From Blattamonas nauphoetae (lineage: Eukaryota; Preaxostyla; Oxymonadida): a stretch of DNA of 64,000 nt. The stretch's first letter is position 1; every line of letters starts with the position of its first letter. Positions 20,270-29,663 of the stretch are shown here, piece by piece. Under the pieces are notes generated by a model that was not told the origin of the DNA, searched no databases, and saw only the letters and a list, made by a program, of their open reading frames with translations. The stretch covers positions 62,001-126,000 of the forward strand of contig JARBJD010000084.1 of NCBI GenBank assembly GCA_033064195.1, written 5' to 3'. Made by a program: the position numbers and the translations under genes.

Positions 20270-21393
20270 AGATCACATTTTGCGTTGATCCGACCCATCT
20301 TTTCTTTTTTCTTCCTCCATTCTCTCAATATCCGTTCTTATGTCTTCTGACCGTTCTCATTCGGATGTATTAGCCTCTTTCCGCCACTAGTTCCTCAAAG
20401 ACGCGATATCATCAAACAATCCCTCTTTTCAGATTGTCAAACCAACTTCTCACGATCAACCGATGAAACCTGCAATCTGTCTGATGTTTTTGGATATATT
20501 GTTAATATTTCTTTCAAATCCATTGCCAGTCTCTTCTATTCATCTGTCCATCTCTCAAATGTCTCGATCGTTGTCACCGTGGAAACCACTCTTGTTGTCA
20601 GGACGAGATCAGACTTTCTGCCCTTCACGAGTCAAAATCTCTCGCATGTTTTTGTCTTTTCCCAGATTTTTGCGAAGAAACAAAGAATATTTCTTTGTTC
20701 ATGTTCTTTGCCGATTCACATCTTCAGGTTCGCATTTTCTCCATTTACCATGATTGTAATGTTTCATCGTCATCTCAGTGGCTTTTTACGATCATCAGTC
20801 ACATAGGACAAACATAGTCAACTACACATTGTTCGAGTTACTCTTTGGGATGATGAACCAGATTTCGATCGACCAGATCTCACTTTTATGAAACGAAGGG
20901 AAGAGCTGATCCAACGTATCATGACTATGGGGTATTGGATATAGACTACATCCTTTCTGGAGCCAGATTATTCCGCTATCATGATGGAGGACGAGTCTGG
21001 AGATCAGGATAAAGAAAGCCAAGAAGGACTTCAAGACAACAGAACGAACACGAAAAGCATGAAAAAAGATGTCTAGCACTTCAACGAAACAACTGGAAAC
21101 ATCATTCTGCACAGCTGACATTCGATTAGCATTGCCGATGAATACAAATGAACCCATGCTCATCCAGTGGAAATGGAGGAGATATTTCAGTTGCACAGAC
21201 AACAGAAACCTTTACAGATGATTCTATCACACCGTTTGCTGGATGTTATGCAGTGATTGGGGGAATAATCGTTGTTGATCTAACAAACCAAACATTCCAG
21301 CGAGGAAGGCGGAACATGGCGAATGGGAATGAGAAAGTGAAAGGAACAGGAAAACGGACAGTCGAGCGAGTCTGAGCGTCAATTGAGACGTCG
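20270..21393. other. Left interior of the 5-kb element, no gene recognised
   Basis: Only short, overlapping ORFs without recognisable motifs occur in this 1.1-kb stretch. It could be upstream sequence of the captured gene. Confidence 0.35.
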
Positions 21394-24300
21394 GTGAGTG
21401 CCTTCCATCGGAGAGGCCACACTTTCTCCATGAGACGACGAGCTCGTCTTCAGATCGGCCTTCAACCGCAAACGAATATCCCACTCTCAGCAGACACACT
21501 CGCCATGTTCTCCAATCCTGACGAGGGACAGCAAACTGCATCGATCTCTCCAACTCTCTTGTCGTTTGCTCTCTCACTCCGCGAGATCCTCGAATCAGTC
21601 CCACTCGCATCGGTTGGAACAGCATATCAAATTGCTGTCAACGACCTCCGACGAGCTGAAAGGGAGCTCGGCCAGAACAAAGAAATGGAACAAGCAAATC
21701 CTTCGCAGGGAGACCAACTTGAACAAGTCAAGTCATCAGCTCAGACTCGTTTCATGCCAAATCGGGAATATCTCGCCGTTTCGCTCAGAGGACCGCACAA
21801 AGACAGACTCGTCAGCGAATTCCATCGATTTGGAATCCCATTTAAGATGGCTCCTTCGCCCATCGACAACACTTCTCCACTCAACGTGTTTCTCTCGCCT
21901 CTCCTCTCCTCCGTCCACTCATACTTCAAACAGGAGACTGTCTCCTCCCACCTCCTCCCCGACATCTCCTCGCAGATCAAGTCCCTCGCCTACCAAATGA
22001 CATCCATCCAAAATTATGCTTTTGACGTGTTGCCAGCCCTCGCCCAAGTCAAGCAGACCATCACCAACCAAAAGAATCCCGCCGCTGGCGAGGACATTTT
22101 CCGAAGTCAGTATGCGTCGTCTCAACTGCACCCATCGCACATCGCGAAATTGGTTGTCACGGCTGACGTGCAGTATCTCCACACGCGATTGATACGGAAC
22201 CCTCTCCGCTCGCTGTTCATGCCTGTGTTCAGAGATGCCATTCTGCCTGCCTCTCACTCACTCACTGTGGGGCAATCCGTCATCTCTGATATACCTTCGT
22301 ATTCTTTGAACAGCTCGTCGCCTGCCTCGATCATCAATGGAAATGCATTCCACGAAGACACCCTCCCATCACCAACAGCGCCAGTCCACTTTGACTACGT
22401 CTCCACACCGTCCTTCACATCCTCAATCTCAGACAAGACAACAGTGTCGATGAAGACACACAAATCAGACAATTCAGATTCAATTCCGTACGACGTCACA
22501 TCCTCCACAGTCGGCGGTCAAGTTGTGTCGATCGACAGCGAGACAGGAACAGTTCGAGTGACAGCCGCGCCCATCGCTGGGGAAGGGACGGAGCAGACGG
22601 GGAGAGGATTCGGACATCTTCTGATGCCAGACAGAACAGCGATCTCGACACAGACTCTCCTCGACCACCGTCACAAATCGTGTCAAGCGTTTATCGAGGC
22701 TGCAAGAGTGTTTTCGAACGAGCAGGGGAAGGATGGGATTCTGCGGTATCGAAATGGAGAGAAGGTGTGTTGGATGCAGATTCCTATTGAGGAAGAAGCT
22801 GAAGACGACGATCCCAAGGCGATGAAAGGAAAGAAGGCGAAAGCGAAGAAAACTGAACCATCACCGATCGCTCCACAAAACAGCAAAAACATCGAGAAAA
22901 GGAAGGAACAGAGCGACCGTGGAAGAGACAATTGACAATCCGTTCGAGACAACTACAGAAGAAGCGCAGGAAGTGGTTCGTCGTGTCTTCACTGCACACT
23001 TCACTCGCCTTCTCCATTCTGCGGACCCTGCCTCAATCTCAAAGACGTCCTCATCGAACACTCTTCACAAAGGAGTGTCGACCACAACCCAGCCATCCCC
23101 TCTCCTCCCACCCGACATCGACTTTGCTGACTGCGACGATCCTGACATAATCCTCCTTCGCGACTGCTTCAAAGATGTCTCCCTCCCGTCTCATCTTCCG
23201 ATCGACCAAGCAGCGGAAGAGAGCTGCGCCATCGCGAAACCACAACTCAGAGAAGAGAACGATCGCTCCAGACGCTTCCTCACAATCTCAACGCCATCAC
23301 TCAGCACCTTCCAGCGTTCTTCCTGCTCCCCGCCTCCTCCACACTCAATCCGTCCGCTCTTCCTCCGATTCGATCTGTCGAGGCCATCAACAGCGACGAG
23401 ACAACGAGTGTCCGCACGCGTGTAGACAGAGTCTCAATTGTGCAGCACAACACCGGAGAGCGGGTTGTCCATCACGCGGATGGGACTCGAGTCTTCCACT
23501 CTTTCGCATTCGGAGACAGCCCGAAGCTGGTTGAGAAGTACGAACAAGAAACCGAGTCCCTCGCGCCGATGAAGGCGATATTGTGTGTGGAGCACCCCAA
23601 CTCGCCGCGCATCCTCATCTCACTCGTCCAGAAGAAGATCTGGTCGTTCCTCAACCAGTTCAACAGGTCAGAGGACATCGCATTGTCGATCCAGGGAACT
23701 CGGCTGAGAAGAAGAAGAAGATTGTGATCACCGAACCAGACAACAAGCACATCCACTTCACTCCCGTCGGCAACGTGACTGTCGACTGCGAGCACTCGAC
23801 GAAGAAGCCAGCAGCCAAGTTCGGTCCTCCCATACGCCTGCCTATCCTCTTCTTCAAGACAACAGACGGGTCGATTACTGTCAGACCTTCAATGCGAACC
23901 ACCCCAATTCTGTCAGGTATGACGAATCCCTCGAACTCGTCCACGTCGAGCAACGAACAGCGACAGTCCAGTGCGACGTCTTCAAGTTCGTCACACGCCT
24001 CGCTTCTCCTCTCGCCTGTTTTGAAAGCATCGTCGTCCATTCCAGTCGCACCTGTCGTCACCGAAGTGACCGAAGCGTATTCCTCGAAACGCCCACACAC
24101 TGCCCGCCGGGTGTTCTTCACCGCGTTGGATGGGACAGCGTGTTGGGTGACAGCACGCACGATGAAGAATGCGACACCTCCAAAACGGGTACCTGGCGCG
24201 TTCTTCCCTTCGCTCTTCGGACAGAAAGGAATTGGAGTTCATGGAGAAGAAGCTGAAGGAGAAGAAGCTGAAGAAGGAGCGGATTGCGGAGCAGGAGATT

Positions 24301-24650
24301 GACGAAGCGAGAAAGGCAAAGTGAAAAGCAGCACAACTCGCACGAGCTTCGTCCGTCACTCCTTCCCAGACTTAAGCAATCACTTCGGAACTATAAATCT
24401 CCACTCAGCGCTGGATTACTCGTCTGTCTGCTCTCCACGCGCCCCAAATCCAGCTCGCAGTGGACACACTCATCACGACGTCGACACAGATCGGGCAGAC
24501 ATCACTCGCATCGCTCCAGACATCGCCGTTCATCCTCCCTCGTCTCTTCGTCATCAGACACAACGGCATGGTATTCGAGCTGCTCCGAAGGAAGGCAGTG
24601 TCTCGACTTCTCTCCTCAAACCAACTGCCAACAACAAACCAGTGAAAGTG
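21394..24650 (+). pseudogene. Captured SPAG17/PF6-like flagellar central-pair protein, C-terminal part
   Basis: The longest open part (21394-22935) is followed by pieces in shifted frames (22919-23425, 23440-23727, 23730 onward). Landmarks that recall SPAG17/PF6, a central-apparatus protein of motile flagella, are HNTGERVVHHADGTRV near 23450, a lysine-rich coiled coil (EFMEKKLKEKKLKKERIAEQ) near 24240, and PFILPRLFVIRHNGMVFELL near 24520-24590. Multiple frame breaks show it is dead unless many introns explain them. It has base composition and codon use unlike the AT-rich Maverick genes around it. Family assignment is from motif memory only. It lies wholly inside the TIR element, so it was probably captured from the host genome. 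Confidence 0.5.
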
Positions 24651-25310
24651 TCTCGTCAATCGCGACTCCTCTCGTATGCCTCTCTCATCGCTCTGACACC
24701 AAGTCCACGACCGTCACCTTCAAACGGCGCGTCGTCTGATCGTCAGACTCAAGAAAAAACAGGAGTGATCTGTGCCCAACCCTCGACAGACGATCTGCAC
24801 AGCCAGAACCCACTCTTACACAGCCAACACCGACACATTCACGGTTCTCAAGCTGTGCCGAGAACTACACTAGAGAGGCACACTGAAGGAGTTGCCATCG
24901 CGTTGGGTGTTGTTTTCTTGTCGAACTTGTTAACATTATCTGTCCTTTAATTTCTCATCATTGAGCCATCGGCATCTCTTCCATTTTACCTCGTAATTTG
25001 AGCTATGTACCTTATAGTGACCATTGTTTCCTGAACTCGTGAAATCAACTCCATCGGTGTGATCAACCCATTGCCGCACTTTTCTTCAGAATCGGAGAAA
25101 TACAACTCAAATAAGGTTTTGCCCCAATTTTTATGTTGCTTTTGAAAAAAGGAGTAAATAAATCCAATAAAAATGGGGTGTCGATTCTGAGTGGGAACGA
25201 CCCACATAAGGAACGTTTAATATTGGTTTGAATTTGTCGAAGGTTGGATCAATGTTCTTATCAGTGACGAAGACGAACAAGTGAAACAGTTCATTCCTGA
25301 CATTAACATT

Positions 25311-25350
25311 CTCGACCCTAGTCGGGTTCGACGCCTTGCCAAGGCAAGAC
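25311..25350 (-). repeat. Palindromic mini-element 3, in frame in ATPase
   Basis: CTCGACCCTAGTCGGG, TTCGAC, GCCTTGCCAAGGCAAGAC. Same two-hairpin plan. In the ATPase frame it contributes GKASNPTRV. Confidence 0.8.
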
Positions 25351-25616
25351 TGGAGCTTGGCAACCTCTCGAAGAGCATTAAAGGTTTTTCCACTTCCTCT
25401 GTTTCCAACGAGGACATTCACACTATTGCGATTGAAATTCAAGTCTGGATGTATTTGTGATTGCACTTCATGAGAAACATTCCTATTTGATGCTTCACTC
25501 AATTTTGCATTCACATATGCTGTCAATGAAAAGGGTTCCACCCTCCGCGAAACCAAAGGTTTTGCCGATGTTGATCTTTTCATTTGTGATTTATCTGCAT
25601 TTAAAATGTAGTTTTC

Positions 25617-25630
25617 ATTTTTTTATTTTG
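25617..25630 (+). promoter_or_regulatory. T-rich promoter-like motif
   Basis: A run ATTTTTTTATTTTG ends 12 bp before the ATG at 25643, in the divergent spacer between the ATPase and this gene. It matches the Maverick-wide motif. Confidence 0.45.
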
Positions 25631-25642
25631 AATGAAAACAAC

Positions 25643-26605
25643 ATGACTGAAAAGATAAAGTTCAATCCACCACAAAGAAAAGCACAGGCGAAGAGACCGA
25701 AAATGAGATATGAACAGGCAACCAGAGATGCGATGAAACAAATCTTTGCTGATGATGACATTCGCACCAAATTCAATTCTGCACTCAGTAGTGTTCCATC
25801 AGCATTGGAATATATTGAACGAACTGGACACAATTGGGAAGTGAAAATGGAAAAATATGGTAAAGTTCCTGATGTGATGGTCTACGACAAAGACACAAAA
25901 GATCTGATCGCCGCCAATGGTTTCATGCTTGCACCATATCACAGTCGACCTGTCATCGAGACTTACAATTCAATGAATCCAACACCAGATTCACGTCGTC
26001 AGACATCATATTCACAATTTCGTCAAGATAACGGAAGAAAAATCAAAGCTGTCCATCAGAATTTTCTCAAAACTGGCACGTATGAAGTACCATCAACATT
26101 TCACGACATTAGCTACTCAGAAATGCAAGAACAACGATCAAAACAACCTTATGCAATCATGAAGAAAGCCGTTGGTGAATTCATGAATGAAACATTGAAG
26201 GTATATCGTGCAAGTCGAGAACAACCTGCAGATGTCAGCAGCAATGTGTTGGACAATATGGTTTTCAATTCCATTCAATCGAAAGTTGCAGCACGGATGT
26301 GGGATCAATGGCTTGAAGACTATGTTGAAAATTTCATCAGTTCAAATCCAGAACATCAGAGATTAAAGACAAGAAAAGCATTTAAGGAACAGATTCATCC
26401 ACAGTTTCTCGAATTCATTGAGAGCACAGAAGATTTAAATACTTTCCTTGGTCGACATACAGCTGCCATCTCAACACTTGTGAATCAACTGACGCGTGAA
26501 GCATATCAAACAAGAACTGAAGACATCGGTAGATACCAAAAGGATTACATGCCTGAATACACTCAATACGCACATTTGGTCAAGACCATGGGAGTAAGCG
26601 GTTAA
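25643..26605 (+). CDS. Maverick protein of unknown function (320 aa)
   Basis: I chose ATG 25643 because it follows the T-rich promoter-like motif; the longer open frame begins upstream without a convincing start. The protein begins MTEKIKFNPPQRKAQ, is charged and mostly helical by eye, and has no membrane segment. It lies between the ATPase and the capsid cluster on the capsid strand, so a structural or assembly role is possible. I do not recognise conserved motifs. The frame is intact. Confidence 0.7.
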   Translation: MTEKIKFNPPQRKAQAKRPKMRYEQATRDAMKQIFADDDIRTKFNSALSSVPSALEYIERTGHNWEVKMEKYGKVPDVMVYDKDTKDLIAANGFMLAPYHSRPVIETYNSMNPTPDSRRQTSYSQFRQDNGRKIKAVHQNFLKTGTYEVPSTFHDISYSEMQEQRSKQPYAIMKKAVGEFMNETLKVYRASREQPADVSSNVLDNMVFNSIQSKVAARMWDQWLEDYVENFISSNPEHQRLKTRKAFKEQIHPQFLEFIESTEDLNTFLGRHTAAISTLVNQLTREAYQTRTEDIGRYQKDYMPEYTQYAHLVKTMGVSG

Positions 26606-26623
26606 TTCAAACATAAATAATCA

Positions 26624-26640
26624 TTTTTTATTTTTATAGA
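26624..26640 (+). promoter_or_regulatory. T-rich promoter-like motif
   Basis: TTTTTTATTTTTATAGA, 5 bp before the ATG at 26646. Confidence 0.5.
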
Positions 26641-26645
26641 AAGTT

Positions 26646-27275
26646 ATGCAACCAATTCTCAGTTGTCAATTTACGAAACACACAAGTTCTTCTTCTGTTC
26701 CAACGTCAATCACCAACAATGTCATCATTGAAGATCGAAGCAAATCTGGAGTAGATAATAGAGGGTCAAAGATGGAGATGGTCTCGCTAGAGGCTTCGAA
26801 CCCTCCTTTGGGGAGAGAAAGAGTGTGCTCTGAACCTGTGGTCACGAATGAACGAGATAAATATGATCCACCACAATTGGATGTTTATCCATCAGCACCG
26901 ATCCAGAACCGTTCAATACCACTGCGGGAATACACGTCAAATATTTCAGCATTCAAAGATCAACTACTGCTCGTCTACAAGAATGCTTTCGCTTGTGAAA
27001 AGAAACTACTGAATAATCTCATTGAACCTTCGAAGAAACTGATCACAAACCAAAGTGATTTATGTGCACTGATTGCGACATTAACTGGAATCAACGATGT
27101 GGTAATCGAATTGGATGATCTGTCAACAAAATGTTCATGCATTAATTCTCTCCCAATATTCAGAACCATTTTCAAGATCCTTGTTGGAGGAAAAGATATG
27201 AGTATTGCTTACAACGAAGCATACAACACTATTCTCAACTATGGTATTTCATTGACGAAGGCAATCCCCCGTTAG
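26646..27275 (+). CDS. Maverick protein of unknown function (209 aa)
   Basis: The N-terminal half is polar and Ser/Pro-rich and holds a palindromic mini-element in frame (LEASNPPLGRER). The C-terminal half is hydrophobic and helical (LREYTSNISAFKDQLLLV, then LIATLTGINDVVIELDDL). It is co-directional with the capsid genes and spaced 40 bp after the previous one, with its own T-rich motif. A minor structural protein is possible, but nothing in the sequence proves it. Confidence 0.7.
   Translation: MQPILSCQFTKHTSSSSVPTSITNNVIIEDRSKSGVDNRGSKMEMVSLEASNPPLGRERVCSEPVVTNERDKYDPPQLDVYPSAPIQNRSIPLREYTSNISAFKDQLLLVYKNAFACEKKLLNNLIEPSKKLITNQSDLCALIATLTGINDVVIELDDLSTKCSCINSLPIFRTIFKILVGGKDMSIAYNEAYNTILNYGISLTKAIPR
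26781..26818 (-). repeat. Palindromic mini-element 4, in frame
   Basis: On the minus strand: CTCTCCCCAAAGGAGGG, TTCGAA, GCCTCTAGCGAGAC. Opposite orientation to copies 1-3 but also in frame with the host gene, giving LEASNPPLGRER. Confidence 0.8.
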
Positions 27276-27293
27276 ATTAATTAACGAATTAGA

Positions 27294-27306
27294 TTTTTTA
27301 TTTTTA
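27294..27306 (+). promoter_or_regulatory. T-rich promoter-like motif
   Basis: TTTTTTATTTTTA lies 5 bp before the ATG at 27312. Confidence 0.5.
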
Positions 27307-27311
27307 CTAAA

Positions 27312-27653
27312 ATGGCACCAGGAAGTTTCAACAAACTCAAAAATATTGGCAAACAATTCTTTCAATTCATCAAACCATTAGCACCCTCATTACTTCAAGT
27401 CGGAGGTGGATTACTGTCACAAACCAACAGTAAATTCGGACAAACAGCAGGAGGAATTCTTCAAGGATTAGGAGGAATGATGGACTCCTATCAGCAAAGT
27501 AAAGCAATGAATCAGTCACAAAAGCCACTCTCCCCTCAGGAGGCTTCGAACCCTCACAGGGTGAGAGATTACGATCCTCCACGAAATGGACGATACTCCA
27601 ATGATGACATCCCTCAGTCGTCGAATTCAAAAATTCAATTCAAAGGATTATAA
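27312..27653 (+). CDS. Small amphipathic Maverick protein (113 aa), MAPG family
   Basis: Begins MAPGSFNKLKNIGKQFFQFI, an amphipathic start, then a glycine-rich stretch (QVGGGLLSQ...GGILQGLGGMM) and a polar tail containing an in-frame mini-element (QEASNPHRVRDYD). The next gene starts MAPGWLSKLAGVGK, so the two are related. Size, glycine content and position before the capsid genes recall small minor-capsid or membrane-active proteins of adenovirus-like systems, but that is only an analogy. Confidence 0.65.
   Translation: MAPGSFNKLKNIGKQFFQFIKPLAPSLLQVGGGLLSQTNSKFGQTAGGILQGLGGMMDSYQQSKAMNQSQKPLSPQEASNPHRVRDYDPPRNGRYSNDDIPQSSNSKIQFKGL
27527..27568 (-). repeat. Palindromic mini-element 5, in frame
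   Basis: On the minus strand: CTCTCACCCTGTGAGGG, TTCGAA, GCCTCCTGAGGGGAGAG. Outer stem CTCTC/GAGAG and two inner hairpins. In frame in the 113-aa protein. Confidence 0.8.
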
Positions 27654-27664
27654 CAATATTAACA

Positions 27665-27676
27665 TTTTTATTTTTA
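27665..27676 (+). promoter_or_regulatory. T-rich promoter-like motif
   Basis: TTTTTATTTTTA, 5 bp before the ATG at 27682. Confidence 0.5.
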
Positions 27677-27681
27677 CATAA

Positions 27682-27981
27682 ATGGCACCAGGTTGGTTAT
27701 CAAAATTAGCAGGAGTCGGCAAAACCATTCTCAGAATTGGAGCTCCATTTTTGAATCTCATTCACTTCGTTGGACCAGTCATTTCTAAGATTGCACAGAC
27801 AGGTGTGGAAATGATTCTGGACGTGAAATCGGATCAGCAAATCCATGCAGAAAAGATGGCACAATATGAACAAGCAATCAATGAAGGAAATGGTTCGCTT
27901 GCGAATAAACTCAGAGAAGAAATACTGAGACTGGAAGAAAAGCTGAAACCAAAAGCGAAGAAAAAGTTGAAAAGGAAATGA
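27682..27981 (+). CDS. Small amphipathic Maverick protein (99 aa), MAPG family
   Basis: Paralogue of the previous gene by its start (MAPGWLSKLAGVGKTI). A hydrophobic stretch (RIGAPFLNLIHFVGPVISKI) is followed by a charged helix and a very basic end (KLKPKAKKKLKRK). It has no mini-element. The basic tail could bind DNA or the capsid interior. Function unknown. It ends 29 bp before the likely capsid start. Confidence 0.65.
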   Translation: MAPGWLSKLAGVGKTILRIGAPFLNLIHFVGPVISKIAQTGVEMILDVKSDQQIHAEKMAQYEQAINEGNGSLANKLREEILRLEEKLKPKAKKKLKRK

Positions 27982-27991
27982 GCAAAAAGGA

Positions 27992-28006
27992 CTTTTTTAT
28001 TTTTGT
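27992..28006 (+). promoter_or_regulatory. T-rich promoter-like motif before capsid gene 1
   Basis: CTTTTTTATTTTTGT, 4 bp before the ATG at 28011. An in-frame ATG at 27978 exists upstream but would translate this motif, so 28011 is preferred. Confidence 0.5.
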
Positions 28007-29663
28007 TAAAATGAACTCACACATTACACATCTGACAAACAAAAGACATGGAGCATCAACATTGACTGGAAACAGTACTGGATCAATAAAGTACACCAGA
28101 GATGATATTGGTCAAATCCAACAGCAATTAATGTCAGAACATCATGTCAATTTCCTATTGAACGATGGCGCACACAGCACTTCCATCGAAGAGTTGAAAC
28201 CAACGGAGAATTCACGCTTCTACAAAGGACAAGAGATCATCATTCCACTCACTGGTAATCAGGACATTTGTCAAATTGATGATTCATTCATTACTTTCAC
28301 TATGACAGCAACTCTGAAAGTCAACAATTGGCAAACTACATCTGGAAAAGTTGGATCGTTCATGAATGAGAGAATATTCATCTTCGTCGGACTCAAACAT
28401 TCGGCATCAATCTTTAGTAGATTCACTGTTCTTCACAACAATCAAAGAATCACTAGCACAGCAAACAATGACGTGTCGATGGAATCACATATCTACAACA
28501 TGATCAAACCGAAGAGTCAATTGGAGAACCGGAAACACTCACACACACCATGGCAAAATGCTTGGACTCACGATGAATCTGTTGCCGGGGTGTACATTCC
28601 ACTATCGGATTTCACGACAACGTATGGAAGTGGTGTTTTCAAAGATACAATCGATGTGCCAATTCGTGTGTCAATCAATCTTGAAGATCTTCTTATATTC
28701 TCAGGAATGACTGACTATCCTCGTTGTCTATTTGGTGATTTGAAATTGAGTGTGTACATCAATGAGAATGCATTCGTTTGTTGTCCAGTAAATCCTGAAC
28801 TCACATTCAAAAATACTCTATCATCAATCGTGGTTGGGACGAAAGCAGCACCGCCAATAAAAACATCAATTGCCGATTGCATTAAACATCGTCCATTCTT
28901 TCTGAACAATCTTGTCACATCATGCACCAAGAACTTCGTTCAGTTTGGCCAATCATTTCTGCAACCAACAGTGACTCAAGACATCTACTTTAATTCTGCT
29001 GGCGTTGTGGCTACTGAACCAGAATATGTAGATCAGTACATTTCCCTCAACATCACTGATTATCGCGTTGATGACGTTTATTGCATGAGTGCTGGATACA
29101 AAATGAAAGAAATCGCGAAAGAAAGTCTCAAGGAGATGTACACGAATCGTCCAGGAACAATTCCGGCAGAGAGAATCTCGTTCTATCCATTTCAGAAAAC
29201 ACCAACAGCGCAAGGAATTGATTGAACTCAACAAATGGTACTCACGAATGCAAAGGATCTTATGTTACTGTTTCGTCATTACGATAATGAAGTCACTTGC
29301 TTCCACAATCCAATGCAGAAGGATCTTCGTGTGAATCTACTCAACAAGTACTATCCGGATAATCCGACTACCACTATTGGAGCTCGCTTCTATCAGTTCG
29401 CATTATCGACTCTCAATCTTGATTCGTACCTAGCTGTCCCTGATGATCTGGAGCGATCATTAACAGATTCTCTTGTTGAAGATAAACTCAGAAATGATAT
29501 GAATTATCCAAATGAAACAATGACAAGAGTCCGTCCGATTCATGACAACACTGACTTCCTCTTGTGCTTCTCAACTCAGAGAAGTGGATGTCCAACAAAC
29601 TGTAATGATTCCATTCGTTCTAAAGGTCAGAATGTTCCTGTCACGTTGAGATCTCAACCAATA

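Larger units (their letters stand above)
20168..25202. mobile_element. TIR element of 5035 bp carrying a captured host gene
   Basis: Flanked by the 5-bp direct repeat CACAT (20163-20167 and 25203-25207). Imperfect terminal inverted repeats span about 100 bp: ACAGAATTAACACCC near 20181 pairs with the complement of the right end CAGAATCGACACCCC, and TGGGGCAAAACCTTAT recurs inverted at about 20245 and 25105. Excising it restores the ATPase frame (PYV|KVKY). I find no transposase inside; the cargo is a decayed SPAG17-like gene. The superfamily is uncertain. Confidence 0.8.
19623..25583 (-). pseudogene. ATPase: Maverick DNA-packaging ATPase (FtsK-HerA type), split by an inserted element
   Basis: The gene starts at ATG 25583 and its N-terminal part carries Walker A, VGNRGSGKT. 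After NVPYV the frame enters the insertion at 20168-25202, then resumes as VKYDDALPFLLEL and runs to 19623, carrying Walker B (TIVLLDDC) and FGGFNKERI. The two pieces total about 300 residues, a usual size for Polinton/adenovirus-IVa2-like packaging ATPases, which drive DNA into capsids. A palindromic mini-element adds GKASNPTRV in frame after Walker A. The gene is divergent from the ORF at 25643 with 59 bp between starts. The split makes it non-functional here. Confidence 0.9.
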
